64,000 nucleotides of DNA from Hydractinia symbiolongicarpus. Lineage: Eukaryota > Cnidaria > Hydrozoa > Anthoathecata > Hydractiniidae. Each line of letters opens with the position of its first letter. The stretch's first letter is position 1. The stretch is from assembly GCF_029227915.1 (NCBI RefSeq), contig NC_079879.1:31812501-31876500 (forward strand), written 5' to 3'. A program made the position numbers and the translations under genes. Below the pieces are notes generated by a model. That model was not told the DNA's origin. It made no database searches and was given only the letters and a program-made list of their open reading frames with translations. Positions 10,898 to 23,900 of the stretch are shown here, one piece after another.

Positions 10898-12318
10898 TTG
10901 TCCCGTATAGTCGAATGTATACAAAGAAAGTACCCTGTGAGTAAACTCATTTCCAGAACGATTTTTTATATTATCTTTTCACCACTAAATTGCATGAGAC
11001 TTGTAGTTTTCCAAAATGTTTTCATTTTTTATGAGACGCTGAATAAAAGAAGTTTAACCGCCGGCAAACGAAAACCTGCGATTTCCCGTAAATCCCAGAC
11101 TCGGCCCGTATAGTCAAAGGTATACAAAGAAAATACCCAGGGTGTAAACTCATTTCCCGAACGATTTTTTAAATTATTTCTTCACCACTAAAACGCATAA
11201 GACTTGTAGTTTTCAAAAAAAATTTCATTTTTGATGAGACGCTAAATAAAAGAAGTTTAATCGCTGGCAAACGAAAACCTGCGATTTCCCGTAAATCCCG
11301 GGCTTGGCCCGTATAGTCAAAAGTATACAAAGAAAGTACCCAGGGAGTAAACTCATTTCCGGAACGATTCTTTAAATTATTTTTTCACCACTAAAACGCA
11401 TGAGACTTGTAGTCTTCAAACTTGTTTTCATTTTTGATGAGACGCTGAATAAAAGAAGTTTAATTGCCGGCAAAGGAAAACCTGCGATTTCCGGTAAATC
11501 CCGGACTCGGCCTGTAAAGTCAAAAGTATACAAAGATAGTACCCAGGGTGTAAACTCATTTCCCGAACGATTCTTTAAATTATTTTTTCACCACTAAAAC
11601 GCATGAGACTTGTAGTTTTCAAAAATGTTTTCATTTTTGATGAGACGCTGAATAAAAGAAGTTTAATCGCCGGCAAACGAAAACCCGCGATTTCCCGTAA
11701 ACCGCGGGCTTAGCCCGTATAGTTGAATGTATACAAAGAAAGTACCCTGTGAGTAAACTCTTTTCCAGAACGGATTTTTAAATTATTTTTTCACCACTAA
11801 AGCCCATGAGACTTGTAGTTTTTAAAAATGTTTTCATTTTTGATGAGACGCTGTATAAAAGAAGTTTAATCGCCGGCAAACGAAAACCCGCGACTTCCCG
11901 TAAATCCCGGACTCGGCCCGTATAGTCGAATGTATACAAAAAAAGTACCCAGGGAGTAAACTCATTTCCCGAACGATTTTTTAAATTATTTTTTCACCAC
12001 AAAAACGCATAGGACTTGTAGTTTTCAAAAATGTTTTCATTTTTGATGAGACGCTGAATAAAAGAAGTTTAATCGCCGGCAAACGAAAACCCGCGATTTC
12101 CCGTAAATCCCGGGCTTGGCCCGTATAGTCAAAAGTATACAAAGAAAGTACCCAGGGAGTAAACTCATTTCCCGAACGATTTTTTAAATTATTTTTTCAC
12201 CACTAAAACGCATGAGACTTGTAGTTTTCAAACTTGTTTTTATTTTTGATGAGACGCTGAATAAAAGAAGTTTATTCGCCGTCAAACGAAAACCCGCGAT
12301 TTCCCGTAAATCCCGGGC
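10898..12318 (+). repeat. 7-monomer higher-order repeat unit (1,421 bp)
   Basis: It starts at the ATTGC junction with the TTTTCCAAAATG variant and ends at the next such junction at 12319. It carries the GTCTTCAAACTTG monomer with GATTTCCGGTAAATCC (about 11480-11505), the GCCC monomer and the ATAGG monomer. Much of this sequence reappears between 13.3 and 15.2 kb. Confidence 0.8.
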
Positions 12319-15159
12319 TTGTCCCGTATAGTCGAATGTATACAAAGAAAGTACCCTGTGAGTAAACTCATTTCCAGAACGATTTTTTATATTATCTTTT
12401 CACCACTAAATTGCATGAGACTTGTAGTTTTCCAAAATGTTTTCATTTTTTATGAGACGCTGAATAAAAGAAGTTTAATCGCCGGCAAACGAAAACCTGC
12501 GATTTCCCGTAAATCCCAGACTCGGCCCGTATAGTCAAAGGTATACAAAGAAAATACCCAGGGTGTAAACTCATTTCCCGAACGATTTTTTAAATTATTT
12601 CTTCACCACTAAAACGCATAAGACTTGTAGTTTTCAAAAAAGTTTTCATTTTTGATGAGACGCTAAATAAAAGAAGTTTAATCGCTGGCAAACGAAAACC
12701 CGCGATTTCCCGTAAATCCCGGGCTTGACCCGTATAGTCAAAAGTATACAAAGAAAGTACCCAGGGAGTAAACTCATTTCCGGAACGATTCTTTAAATTA
12801 TTTTTTCACCACTAAAACGCATGAGACTTGTAGTCTTCAAACTTGTTTTCATTTTTATGAGACGCTGAATAAAAGAAGTTTAATCGCCGGCAAAGGAAAA
12901 CCTGCGATTTCCCGTAAATCCCGGACTCGGCCTGTAAAATCAAAAGTATACAAAGATAGTACCCAGGGTGTAAACTCATTTCCCGAACGATTTTTTAAAT
13001 TATTATTTCACCACTAAAACGCATGAGACTTGTAGTTTTCAAAAAAGTTTTCATTTTTGATGAGACGCTAAATAAAAGAAGTTTAATCGCTGGCGAACGA
13101 AAACCTGCGATTTCCCGTAAATCCCGGACTCGGTCCGTATAGTGAAAAGTATACAAAGAAAGTACCCAGGGTGTAAACTCATTTCCCGAACGATTTTTTA
13201 AATTACTATTTCACCACTAAAGCCCATGAGACTTGTAGTCTTTAAAAATGTTTTCATTTTTGATGAGACGCTGAATAAAAGAAGTTTAATCGCCGGCAAA
13301 CGAAAACCCGCGATTTCCGGTAAACCGCGGGCTTAGCCCGTATAGTTGAATGTATACAAAGAAAGTACCCTGTGAGTAAACTCATTTCCAGAACGGATTT
13401 TTAAATTATTTTTTCACCACTAAAGCCCATGAGACTTGTAGTTTTTAAAAATGTTTTCATTTTTGATGAGACGCTGTATAAAAGAAGTTTAATCGCCGGC
13501 AAACGAAAACCCGCGACTTCCCGTAAATCCCGGACTCGGCCCGTATAGTCGAATGTATACAAAAAAAGTACCCAGGGAGTAAACTCATTTCCCGAACGAT
13601 TTTTTAAATTATTTTTTCACCACTAAAACGAATGAGACTTGTAGTTTTCAAACTTGTTTTCATTTTTGATGAGACGCTGAATAAAAGAAGTTTAATCGCC
13701 GGCAAACGAAAAAACGCGATTTCCCGTAAATCCCGGGCTTGGCCCGTGTAGTCGAATGTATACAAAGAAAGTACCAAGGGAGTAAACTCATTTCCCGAAT
13801 GATTTTTTAAATTTCTTTTTCACCACTAAAACGCATGAGACTTGTAGTTTTCAAAAATGATTTCATTTTTGATGAGACTCTTAATGAAAGAGGTTTAATC
13901 GCCGGCAAACGAAAACCCGCGATTTCCCGTAAATCCCGGGCTTGGCCCGTATAGTCAAAAGTATACAAAGAAAGTACCCAGGGAGTAAACTCATTTCCCG
14001 AACGATTTTTTAAATTATTTTTTCACCACTAAAACGCATGAGACTTGTAGTTTTCAAACTTGTTTTTATTTTTGATGAGACGCTGAATAAAAGAAGTTTA
14101 ATCGCCGTCAAACGAAAACCCGCGATTTCCCGTAAATCCCGGGCTTGTCCCGTATAGTCGAATGTATACAAAGAAAGTACCCTGTGAGTAAACTCATTTC
14201 CAGAACGATTTTTTATATTATCTTTTCACCACTAAATTGCATGAGACTTGTAGTTTTCCAAAATGTTTTCATTTTTGATGAGACGCTGAATAAAAGAAGT
14301 TTAATTGCCGGCAAAGGAAAACCTGCGATTTCCGGTAAATCCCGGACTCGGCCTGTAAAGTCAAAAGTATACAAAGATAGTACCCAGGGTGTAAACTCAT
14401 TTCCCGAACGATTCTTTAAATTATTTTTTCACCACTAAAACGCATGAGACTTGTAGTTTTCAAAAATGTTTTCATTTTTGATGAGACGCTGAATAAAAGA
14501 AGTTTAATCGCCGGCAAACGAAAACCCGCGATTTCCCGTAAACCGCGGGCTTAGCCCGTATAGTTGAATGTATACAAAGAAAGTACCCTGTGAGTAAACT
14601 CATTTCCAGAACGGATTTTTAAATTATTTTTTCACCACTAAAGCCCATGAGACTTGTAGTTTTTAAAAATGTTTTCATTTTTGATGAGACGCTGTATAAA
14701 AGAAGTTTAATCGCCGGCAAACGAAAACCCGCGACTTCCCGTAAATCCCGGACTCGGCCCGTATAGTCGAATGTATACAAAAAAAGTACCCAGGGAGTAA
14801 ACTCATTTCCCGAACGATTTTTTAAATTATTTTTTCACCACAAAAACGCATAGGACTTGTAGTTTTCAAAAATGTTTTCATTTTTGAGGAGACGCTGAAT
14901 AAAAGAAGTTTAATCGCCGGCAAACGAAAACCCGCGATTTCCCGTAAATCCCGGGCTTGGCCCGTATAGTCAAAAGTATACAAAGAAAGTACCCAGGGAG
15001 TAAACTCATTTCCCGAACGATTTTTTAAATTATTTTTTCACCACTAAAACGCATGAGACTTGTAGTTTTTAAACTTGTTTTTATTTTTGATGAGACGCTG
15101 AATAAAAGAAGTTTATTCGCCGTCAAACGAAAACCCGCGATTTCCCGTAAATCCCGGGC
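12319..15159 (+). repeat. 14-monomer segment (2,841 bp), a rearranged pair of 7-mers
   Basis: About 12319-13280 matches 15160-16120 closely. About 13290-14240 matches about 10040-10990 with an offset near 3,247 bp (the rare GTACCAAGGGAG occurs at about 10524 and 13771). The monomer at 14145-14340 is a hybrid: an ATTGC-type left half joined to the right half of the GTCTTC type (ATTGCCGGCAAAGG, CCGGTAAATCC). Two monomers present near 11.0-11.4 kb are therefore missing here. Confidence 0.75.
13125..13137. other. Dyad 2 variant with two matching changes: CGGAC-TCG-GTCCG
   Basis: Here both arms have changed (GGGC to GGAC, GCCC to GTCC) and the stem stays perfect. The same form occurs in other GGTCCGTATAGTG monomers, such as those near 15965, 17385, 18805, 20230, 24480, 28130 and 34210. 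These copies are related by descent, so this counts as one event rather than many. Confidence 0.7.
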
Positions 15160-16579
15160 TTGTCCCGTATAGTCGAATGTATACAAAGAAAGTTCCCTGT
15201 GAGTAAACTCATTTCCAGAACGATTTTTTATATTATCTTTTCACCACTAAATTGCATGAGACTTGTAGTTTTCCAAAATGTTTTCATTTTTTATGAGACG
15301 CTGAATAAAAGAAGTTTAATCGCCGGCAAACGAAAACCTGCGATTTCCCGTAAATCCCAGACTCGGCCCGTATAGTCAAAGGTATACAAAGAAAATACCC
15401 AGGGTGTAAACTCATTTCCCGAACGATTTTTTAAATTATTTCTTCACCACTAAAACGCATAAGACTTGTAGTTTTCAAAAAAGTTTTCATTTTTGATGAG
15501 ACGCTAAATAAAAGAAGTTTAATCGCTGGCAAACGAAAACCCGCGATTTCCCGTAAATCCCGGGCTTGACCCGTATAGTCAAAAGTATACAAAGAAAGTA
15601 CCCAGGGAGTAAACTCATTTCCGGAACGATTCTTTAAATTATTTTTTCACCACTAAAACGCATGAGACTTGTAGTCTTCAAACTTGTTTTCATTTTTATG
15701 AGACGCTGAATAAAAGAAGTTTAATCGCCGGCAAAGGAAAACCTGCGATTTCCCGTAAATCCCGGACTCGGCCTGTAAAATCAAAAGTATACAAAGATAG
15801 TACCCAGGGTGTAAACTCATTTCCCGAACGATTTTTTAAATTATTATTTCACCACTAAAACGCATGAGACTTGTAGTTTTCAAAAAAGTTTTCATTTTTG
15901 ATGAGACGCTAAATAAAAGAAGTTTAATCGCTGGCGAACGAAAACCTGCGATTTCCCGTAAATCCCGGACTCGGTCCGTATAGTGAAAAGTATACAAAGA
16001 AAGTACCCAGGGTGTAAACTCATTTCCCGAACGATTTTTTAAATTACTATTTCACCACTAAAGCCCATGAGACTTGTAGTCTTTAAAAATGTTTTCATTT
16101 TTGATGAGACGCTGTATAAAAGAAGTTTAATCGCCGGCAAACGAAAACCCGCGACTTCCCGTAAATCCCGGACTCGGCCCGTATAGTCGGAAGTATAGAA
16201 AGAAAGTACCCAGGGAGTAAACTCATTTCCCGAACGAATTTTTATATTATTTTTTGACCACTAAAACGCATGAGACTTGTAGTTTTTAAAAATGTTTTCA
16301 TTTTTGATAGGACGCTGAATAAAAGAAGTTTAATCGCCGGCAAACGAAAACCCGCAATTTGCCGTAAATCCCGGACTCGGCCCGTATAGTCAAAATTACA
16401 CAAAGAAAGTACCCAGGGAGTAAACTCATTTCCCGAACGATTTTTTAAATTATTTTTTCACCACTAAAACGCATGAGACTTGTAGTTTTCAAACTTGTTT
16501 TTATTTTTGATGAGACGCTGAATAAAAGAAGTTTAATCGCCGTCAAACGAAAACCCGCGATTTCCCGTAAATCCCGGGC
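15160..16579 (+). repeat. 7-mer HOR copy 1 of a near-identical trio (1,420 bp)
   Basis: Types in order: ATTGC (about 15258), ATAAG (about 15461), GTCTTCAAACTTG with CATTTTTATGAG (about 15664), CAAAAAAGTTTTC with GCTGGCGAACG (about 15866), GCCC (about 16068), TTTGACCACT with GATAGG (about 16271), ACTTGTTTTTA (about 16474). The third monomer lacks one base in CATTTTTGATGAG, which explains 1,420 rather than 1,421 bp. Compared by eye, the next copy differs at very few positions, such as AGTTCCC against AGTACCC near 15193 and TTTGCCG against TTTCCCG near 16370. Confidence 0.9.
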
Positions 16580-17999
16580 TTGTCCCGTATAGTCGAATGT
16601 ATACAAAGAAAGTACCCTGTGAGTAAACTCATTTCCAGAACGATTTTTTATATTATCTTTTCACCACTAAATTGCATGAGACTTGTAGTTTTCCAAAATG
16701 TTTTCATTTTTTATGAGACGCTGAATAAAAGAAGTTTAATCGCCGGCAAACGAAAACCTGCGATTTCCCGTAAATCCCAGACTCGGCCCGTATAGTCAAA
16801 GGTATACAAAGAAAATACCCAGGGTGTAAACTCATTTCCCGAACGATTTTTTAAATTATTTCTTCACCACTAAAACGCATAAGACTTGTAGTTTTCAAAA
16901 AAGTTTTCATTTTTGATGAGACGCTAAATAAAAGAAGTTTAATCGCTGGCAAACGAAAACCCGCGATTTCCCGTAAATCCCGGGCTTGACCCGTATAGTC
17001 AAAAGTATACAAAGAAAGTACCCAGGGAGTAAACTCATTTCCGGAACGATTCTTTAAATTATTTTTTCACCACTAAAACGCATGAGACTTGTAGTCTTCA
17101 AACTTGTTTTCATTTTTATGAGACGCTGAATAAAAGAAGTTTAATCGCCGGCAAAGGAAAACCTGCGATTTCCCGTAAATCCCGGACTCGGCCTGTAAAA
17201 TCAAAAGTATACAAAGATAGTACCCAGGGTGTAAACTCATTTCCCGAACGATTTTTTAAATTATTATTTCACCACTAAAACGCATGAGACTTGTAGTTTT
17301 CAAAAAAGTTTTCATTTTTGATGAGACGCTAAATAAAAGAAGTTTAATCGCTGGCGAACGAAAACCTGCGATTTCCCGTAAATCCCGGACTCGGTCCGTA
17401 TAGTGAAAAGTATACAAAGAAAGTACCCAGGGTGTAAACTCATTTCCCGAACGATTTTTTAAATTACTATTTCACCACTAAAGCCCATGAGACTTGTAGT
17501 CTTTAAAAATGTTTTCATTTTTGATGAGACGCTGTATAAAAGAAGTTTAATCGCCGGCAAACGAAAACCCGCGACTTCCCGTAAATCCCGGACTCGGCCC
17601 GTATAGTCGGAAGTATAGAAAGAAAGTACCCAGGGAGTAAACTCATTTCCCGAACGAATTTTTATATTATTTTTTGACCACTAAAACGCATGAGACTTGT
17701 AGTTTTTAAAAATGTTTTCATTTTTGATAGGACGCTGAATAAAAGAAGTTTAATCGCCGGCAAACGAAAACCCGCAATTTCCCGTAAATCCCGGACTCGG
17801 CCCGTATAGTCAAAATTACACAAAGAAAGTACCCAGGGAGTAAACTCATTTCCCGAACGATTTTTTAAATTATTTTTTCACCACTAAAACGCATGAGACT
17901 TGTAGTTTTCAAACTTGTTTTTATTTTTGATGAGACGCTGAATAAAAGAAGTTTAATCGCCGTCAAACGAAAACCCGCGATTTCCCGTAAATCCCGGGC
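16580..17999 (+). repeat. 7-mer HOR copy 2 of the near-identical trio (1,420 bp)
   Basis: It repeats the same seven monomer types and the same 1-bp deletion in the third monomer as the preceding copy. It is almost base-for-base the same, so this amplification is among the youngest in the left half. Confidence 0.9.
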
Positions 18000-19420
18000 T
18001 TGTCCCGTATAGTCGAATGTATACAAAGAAAGTACCCTGTGAGTAAACTCATTTCCAGAACGATTTTTTATATTATCTTTTCACCACTAAATTGCATGAG
18101 ACTTGTAGTTTTCCAAAATGTTTTCATTTTTTATGAGACGCTGAATAAAAGGAGTTTAATCGCCGGCAAACGAAAACCTGAGATTTCCCGTAAATCCCAG
18201 ACTCGGCCCGTATAGTCAAAGGTATACAAAGAAAAAACCCAGGGTGTAAACTCATTTCCCGAACGATTTTTTAAATTATTTCTTCACCACTAAAACGCAT
18301 GAGACTTGTAGTCTTCAAACTTGTTTTCATTTTTGATGAGACGCTGAATAAAAGAAGTTTAATCGCCGGCAAAGGAAAACCTGCGATTTCCCGTAAATCC
18401 CGGACTCGGCCTGTAAAGTCAAAAGTATACAAAGATAGTACCCAGGGTGTAAACTCATTTCCCGAACGATTTTTTAAATTATTATTTCACCACTAAAACG
18501 CATGAGACTTGTAGTTTTCAAAAATGTTTTCATTTTTGATGAGACGCTGAATAAAAGAAGTTTAATCGCCGGCAAACGAAAACCTGCGATTTCCCGTAAA
18601 TCCCGGACTCGGCCCGTATAGTCGGAAGTATAGAAAGAAAGTACCCAGGGAGTAAACTCATTTCCCGAACGAATTTTTACATTATCTTTTGACCACTAAA
18701 ACGCATGAGACTTGTAGTTTTCAAAAAAGTTTTCATTTTTGATGAGACGCTAAATAAAAGAAGTTTAATCGCTGGCGAACGAAAACCTGCGATTTCCCGT
18801 AAATCCCGGACTCGGTCCGTATAGTGAAAAGTATACAAAGAAAGTACCCAGGGTGTAAACTCATTTCCCGAACGATTTTTTAAATTAGTATTTCACCACT
18901 AAAGCCCATGAGACTTGTAGTCTTTAAAAGTGTTTTCATTTTTGATGAGACGCTGTATAAAAGAAGTTTAATCGCCGGCAAACGAAAACCCGCGACTTCC
19001 CGTAAATCCCGGACTCGGCCCGTATAGTCGGAAGTATAGAAAGAAAGTACCCAGGGAGTAAACTCATTTCCCGAACGAATTTTTATATTATTTTTTGACC
19101 ACTAAAACGCATAAGACTTGTAGTTTTTAAAAATGTTTTCATTTTTGATAGGACGCTGAATAAAAGAAGTTTAATCGCCGGCAAACGAAAACCCGCAATT
19201 TCCCGTAAATCCCGGACTCGGCCCGTATAGTCAAAATTACACAAAGAAAGTACCCAGGGAGTAAACTCATTTCCCGAACGATTTTTTAAATTATTTTTTC
19301 ACCACTAAAACGCATGAGACTTGTAGTTTTCAAACTTGTTTTTATTTTTGATGAGACGCTGAATAAAAGAAGTTTAATCGCCGTCAAACGAAAACCCGCG
19401 ATTTCCCGTAAATCCCGGGC
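18000..19420 (+). repeat. 7-mer HOR copy 3, internally rearranged
   Basis: It has the same outer junctions (18000 and 19421) but a different interior. The ATAAG monomer is replaced by a hybrid leading directly into GTCTTCAAACTTG (anchor about 18300). An extra CAAAAATG monomer with GTCGGAAGTATAGAAAG (about 18503-18640) and a TTTTACATTATCTTTTGACC variant (about 18675) appear before the CAAAAAAG type. The monomer count stays seven, so one loss and one gain balance. Confidence 0.75.
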
Positions 19421-20919
19421 TTGTCCCGTATAGTTGAATGTATACAAAGAAAGTACCCTGTGAGTAAACTCATTTCCAGAACGATTTTTTATATTATCTT
19501 TTCACCACTAAATTGCATGAGACTTGTAGTTTTCAAAAATGTTTTCATTTTTTATGAGACGCTGAATAAAAGAAGTTTAATCGCCGGCAAACGAAAACCC
19601 GCGACTTCCCGTAATTCCCGGACTCGGCCCGTATAGTCAAAAGTATACGAAGAAAGTACCCAGGGAGTAAACTCATTTCCCGAACGATTTTTTAAATTAT
19701 TTCTTCACCACTAAAACGCATAAGACTTGTAGTTTTCAAAAAAGTTTTCATTTTTGATGAGACGCTAAATAAAAGAAGTTTAATCGCTGGCAAACGAAAA
19801 CCCACGATTTCCCGTAAATCCCGGGCTTGGCCCGTATAGTCAAAAGTATACAAAGAAAGTACCCAGGGAGTAAACTCATTTCCGGAACGATTCTTTAAAT
19901 TATTTTTTCACCACTAAAACGCATGAGACTTGTAGTCTTTAAACTTGTTTTCATTTTTGATGAGACGCTGAATAAAAGAAGTTTAATCACCGGCAAAGGA
20001 AAACCTGCGATTTCCCGTAAATCCCGGACTCGGCCTGTAAAGTCAAAAGTATACAAAGATAGTACCCAGGGTGTAAACTCATTTCCCGAACGATTTTTTA
20101 AATTATTATTTCACCACTAAAACGCATGAGGCTTGTAGTTTTCAAAAATGTTTTGATTTTTGATGAGACGCTGAATAAAAGAAGTTTAATCGCCGGCAAA
20201 CGAAAACCTGCGATTTCCCGTAAATCCCGGACTCGGTCCGTATAGTGAAAAGTATACAAAGATAGTACCCAGGGTGTAAACTCATTTCCCGAACGATTTT
20301 TTAAATTATTTTTTCACCACTAAAACGCATGAGACTTGTAGTTTTCAGAAATGTTTTCATTTTTGATGAGACGCTGAATAAAAGAAGTTTAATCGCCCGC
20401 AAACGAAAACCTGCGATTTCCCGTAAATCCCGGACTCGGTCCGTATAGTGAAAAGTATACAAAGAAAGTACCCAGGGTGTAAACTCATTTCCCGAACGAT
20501 TTTTTAAATTATTTTTTCACCACTAAAACGCATGAGACTTGTAGTTTTCAGAAATGTTTTCATTTTTGATGAGACGCTTAATGAAAGTGGTTTAATCGCC
20601 GGCAAACGAAAACCCGCGATTTCCCGTAAATCCCGGGCTGGGCCCGTATAGTCGAAAGTACCCTGTGAGTAAACTCATTTCCAAAACGATTTTTTAAATT
20701 ATCTTTTCACTACTAAAACGCATGAGACTTGTAGTTATCAAAAATGTTTTCATTTTTGATGAGACACTGAATAAAAGAAGTTTAATCGCCGGCAAACGAA
20801 AATCCGCTATTTTCCGTAAATCCCAGGCTTGGCCCGTATAGTCAAAAGTATACAAAGAAAGTACCCAGGGAGTAAACTCATTTCCCGAACGAATTTTTAT
20901 ATTATTTTTTCACCACTAA
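19421..20919 (+). repeat. Transition block, partial copy of the 21-mer unit
   Basis: Types in order: ATTGC, ATAAG, GTCTTTAAACTTG with AATCACCGGC, GAGGCTTG with GTTTTGATTTTTG, two TTCAGAAATG monomers (the second with GCTTAATGAAAGTGG), and TTATCAAAAATG with GAGACACTG. The same order is found at about 27.4-28.83 kb. A 13-bp deletion at about 20656 makes this stretch shorter than its partner. Confidence 0.8.
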
Positions 20920-23900
20920 AACGCATGAGACTTGTAGTTTTCATACTTGTTTTTATTTTTGATGAGACGCTGAATAAAAGAAGTTTAATCGCCGTCAAAC
21001 GAAAACCCGCGATTCCCCGTAAATCCCGGGCTTGTCCCGTATAGTCGAATGTATACAAAGAAAGTACCCTGTGAGTAAACTCATTTCCAGAACGATTTTA
21101 TATATTATCTTTTCACCACTAAATTGCATGAGACTTGTAGTTTTTAAAAATGTTTTCATTTCTTATGAGACGCTGAATAAAAGAAGTTTAATCGCCGGCA
21201 AACGAAAACCTGCGATTTCCCGTAAATCCCAGACTCGGCCCGTATAGTCAAAGGTATACAAAGAAAATACCCAGGGAGTAAACTCATTTCCCGAACGATT
21301 TTTTAAATTATTATTTCACCACTAAACCCCATGAGACTTGTAGTTTTTAAAAATGTTTTCATTTTTGATGAGACGCTGAATAAAAGGAGTTTAATCGTGG
21401 CAAACGAAAACCCGCTATTTCCCGTAAATCCCAGGCTTGGCCCGTATAGTCAAAAGTATACAAAGAAAGTACCCAGGGAGTAAACTCATTTCCCGAACGA
21501 ATTTTTATATTATTTTTTCACCACTAAAACGCATGAGACTTGTAGTTTTCAAACTTGTTTTTATTTTTGATGAGACGCTGAATAAAAGAAGTTTAATCGC
21601 CGTCAAACGAAAACCCGCGATTTCCCGTAAATCCCGGGCTTGTCCCGTATAGTCGAATGTATACAAAGAAAGTACCCTGTGATTAAACTCTTTTCCAGAA
21701 CGATTTTTCATATTATCTTTTCACCACTAAATTGCATGAGACTTGTAGTTTTCAAAAATGTTTTCATTTTTTATGAGACGCTGAATAAAAGAAGTTTAAT
21801 CGCCGGCAAACGAAAACCTGCGATTTCCCGTAAATCCCAGACTCGGCCCGTATAGTCAAAGGTATACAAAGAAAATACCCAGGAAGTAAACTCATTTCCC
21901 GAACGATTTTTTAAATTATTATTTCACCACTAAACCCCATGAGACTTGTAGTTTTTAAAAATGTTTTCATTTTTGATGAGACGCTGAATAAAAGGAGTTT
22001 AATCGCAGCAAACGAAAACCCGCCATTTCCCGTAAACCCCGGACTCGGCCCGTATAGTCAAAAGTATACAAAGAAAGTACCCAGGAAGTAAACTCATTTC
22101 GCGAACGATTTTTCAAATTATTATTTCACCACTAAAGCCCATGAGACTTGTAGTTTTTAAAAATGTTTTCATTTTTGATGAGACGCTGAATAAAAGAAAT
22201 TTAATCGCCGGCAAACGAAAACCCGCGACTTCCCGTAAATCCCGGGCTTGGCCCGTATAGTCAAAAGTATACAAAGAAAGGTCCCAGGGAGTAAACTCAT
22301 TTCCGGAACGATTCTTTAAATTATTTTTTCACCACTAAAACGCATGAGACTTGTAGTCTTCAAATTTGTTTTCATTTTTGATGAGACACTGAATAAAAGA
22401 AGTTTAATCGCCGGCAAAGGAAAACCTGCGATTTCCCGTAAATCCCGGACTCGGCCTGTAAAGTCAAAAGTATACAAAGATAGTACCCAGGGTGTAAACT
22501 CATTTCCCGAACGATTTTTTAAATTATTATTTCACCACTAAAACGCATGAGACTTGTAGTTTTCAAAAATGTTTTCATTTTTGATAGGACGCTGAATAAA
22601 AGAAGTTTAATCGCCGGCAAACGAAAACCCGCAATTTCCCGTAAATCCCGGACTCGGCCCGTATAGTCAAAATTACACAAAGAAAGTACCCAGGGAGTAA
22701 ACTCATTTCCCGAACGATTTTTTAAATTATTTTTTCACCACTAAAACGCATGAGACTTGTAGTTTTCAAACTTGTTTTTATTTTTGATGAGACGCTGAAT
22801 AAAAGAAGTTTAATCGCCGTCAAACGAAAACCCGCGATTTCCCGTAAATCCCGGGCTTGTCCCGTATAGTTGAATGTATACAAAGAAAGTACCCTGTGAG
22901 TAAACTCATTTCCAGAACGATTTTTTATATTATCTTTTCACCACTAAATTGCATGAGACTTGTAGTTTTCAAAAATGTTTTCATTTTTTATGAGACGCTG
23001 AATAAAAGAAGTTTAATCGCCGGCAAACGAAAACCCGCGACTTCCCGTAATTCCCGGACTCGGCCCGTATAGTCAAAAGTATACGAAGAAAGTACCCAGG
23101 GAGTAAACTCATTTCCCGAACGATTTTTTAAATTATTTCTTCACCACTAAAACGCATAAGACTTGTAGTTTTCAAAAAAGTTTTCATTTTTGATGAGACG
23201 CTAAATAAAAGAAGTTTAATCGCTGGCAAACGAAAACCCACGATTTCCCGTAAATCCCGGGCTTGGCCCGTATAGTCAAAAGTATACAAAGAAAGTACCC
23301 AGGGAGTAAACTCATTTCCGGAACGATTCTTTAAATTATTTTTTCACCACTAAAACGCATGAGACTTGTAGTCTTTAAACTTGTTTTCATTTTTGATGAG
23401 ACGCTGAATAAAAGAAGTTTAATCACCGGCAAAGGAAAACCTGCGATTTCCCGTAAATCCCGGACTCGGCCTGTAAAGTCAAAAGTATACAAAGATAGTA
23501 CCCAGGGTGTAAACTCATTTCCCGAACGATTTTTTAAATTATTTTTTCACCACTAAAACGCATGAGACTTGTAGTTTTCAAACTTGTTTTTATTTTTGAT
23601 GAGACGCTGAATAAAAGAAGTTTAATCGCCGTCAAACGAAAACCCGCGATTTCCCGTAAATCCCGGGCTTGTCCCGTATAGTTGAATGTATACAAAGAAA
23701 GTACCCTGTGAGTAAACTCATTTCCAGAACGATTTTTTATATTATCTTTTCACCACTAAATTGCATGAGACTTGTAGTTCTCAAAAATGTTTTCATTTTT
23801 TATGAGACGCTGAATAAAAGAAGTTTAATCGCCGGCAAACGAAAACCCGCGACTTCCCGTAATTCCCGGACTCGGCCCGTATAGTCAAAAGTTTACGAAG

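Noticed and set aside
21505-21711. Recurrent 63-76-codon minus-strand frames (ending FSGEKII or similar).
   Set aside because: These are the complement of the same monomer. They overlap the plus-strand frames over their full length and show the same repeat-bound start and stop. They are shadows of the satellite rather than genes.
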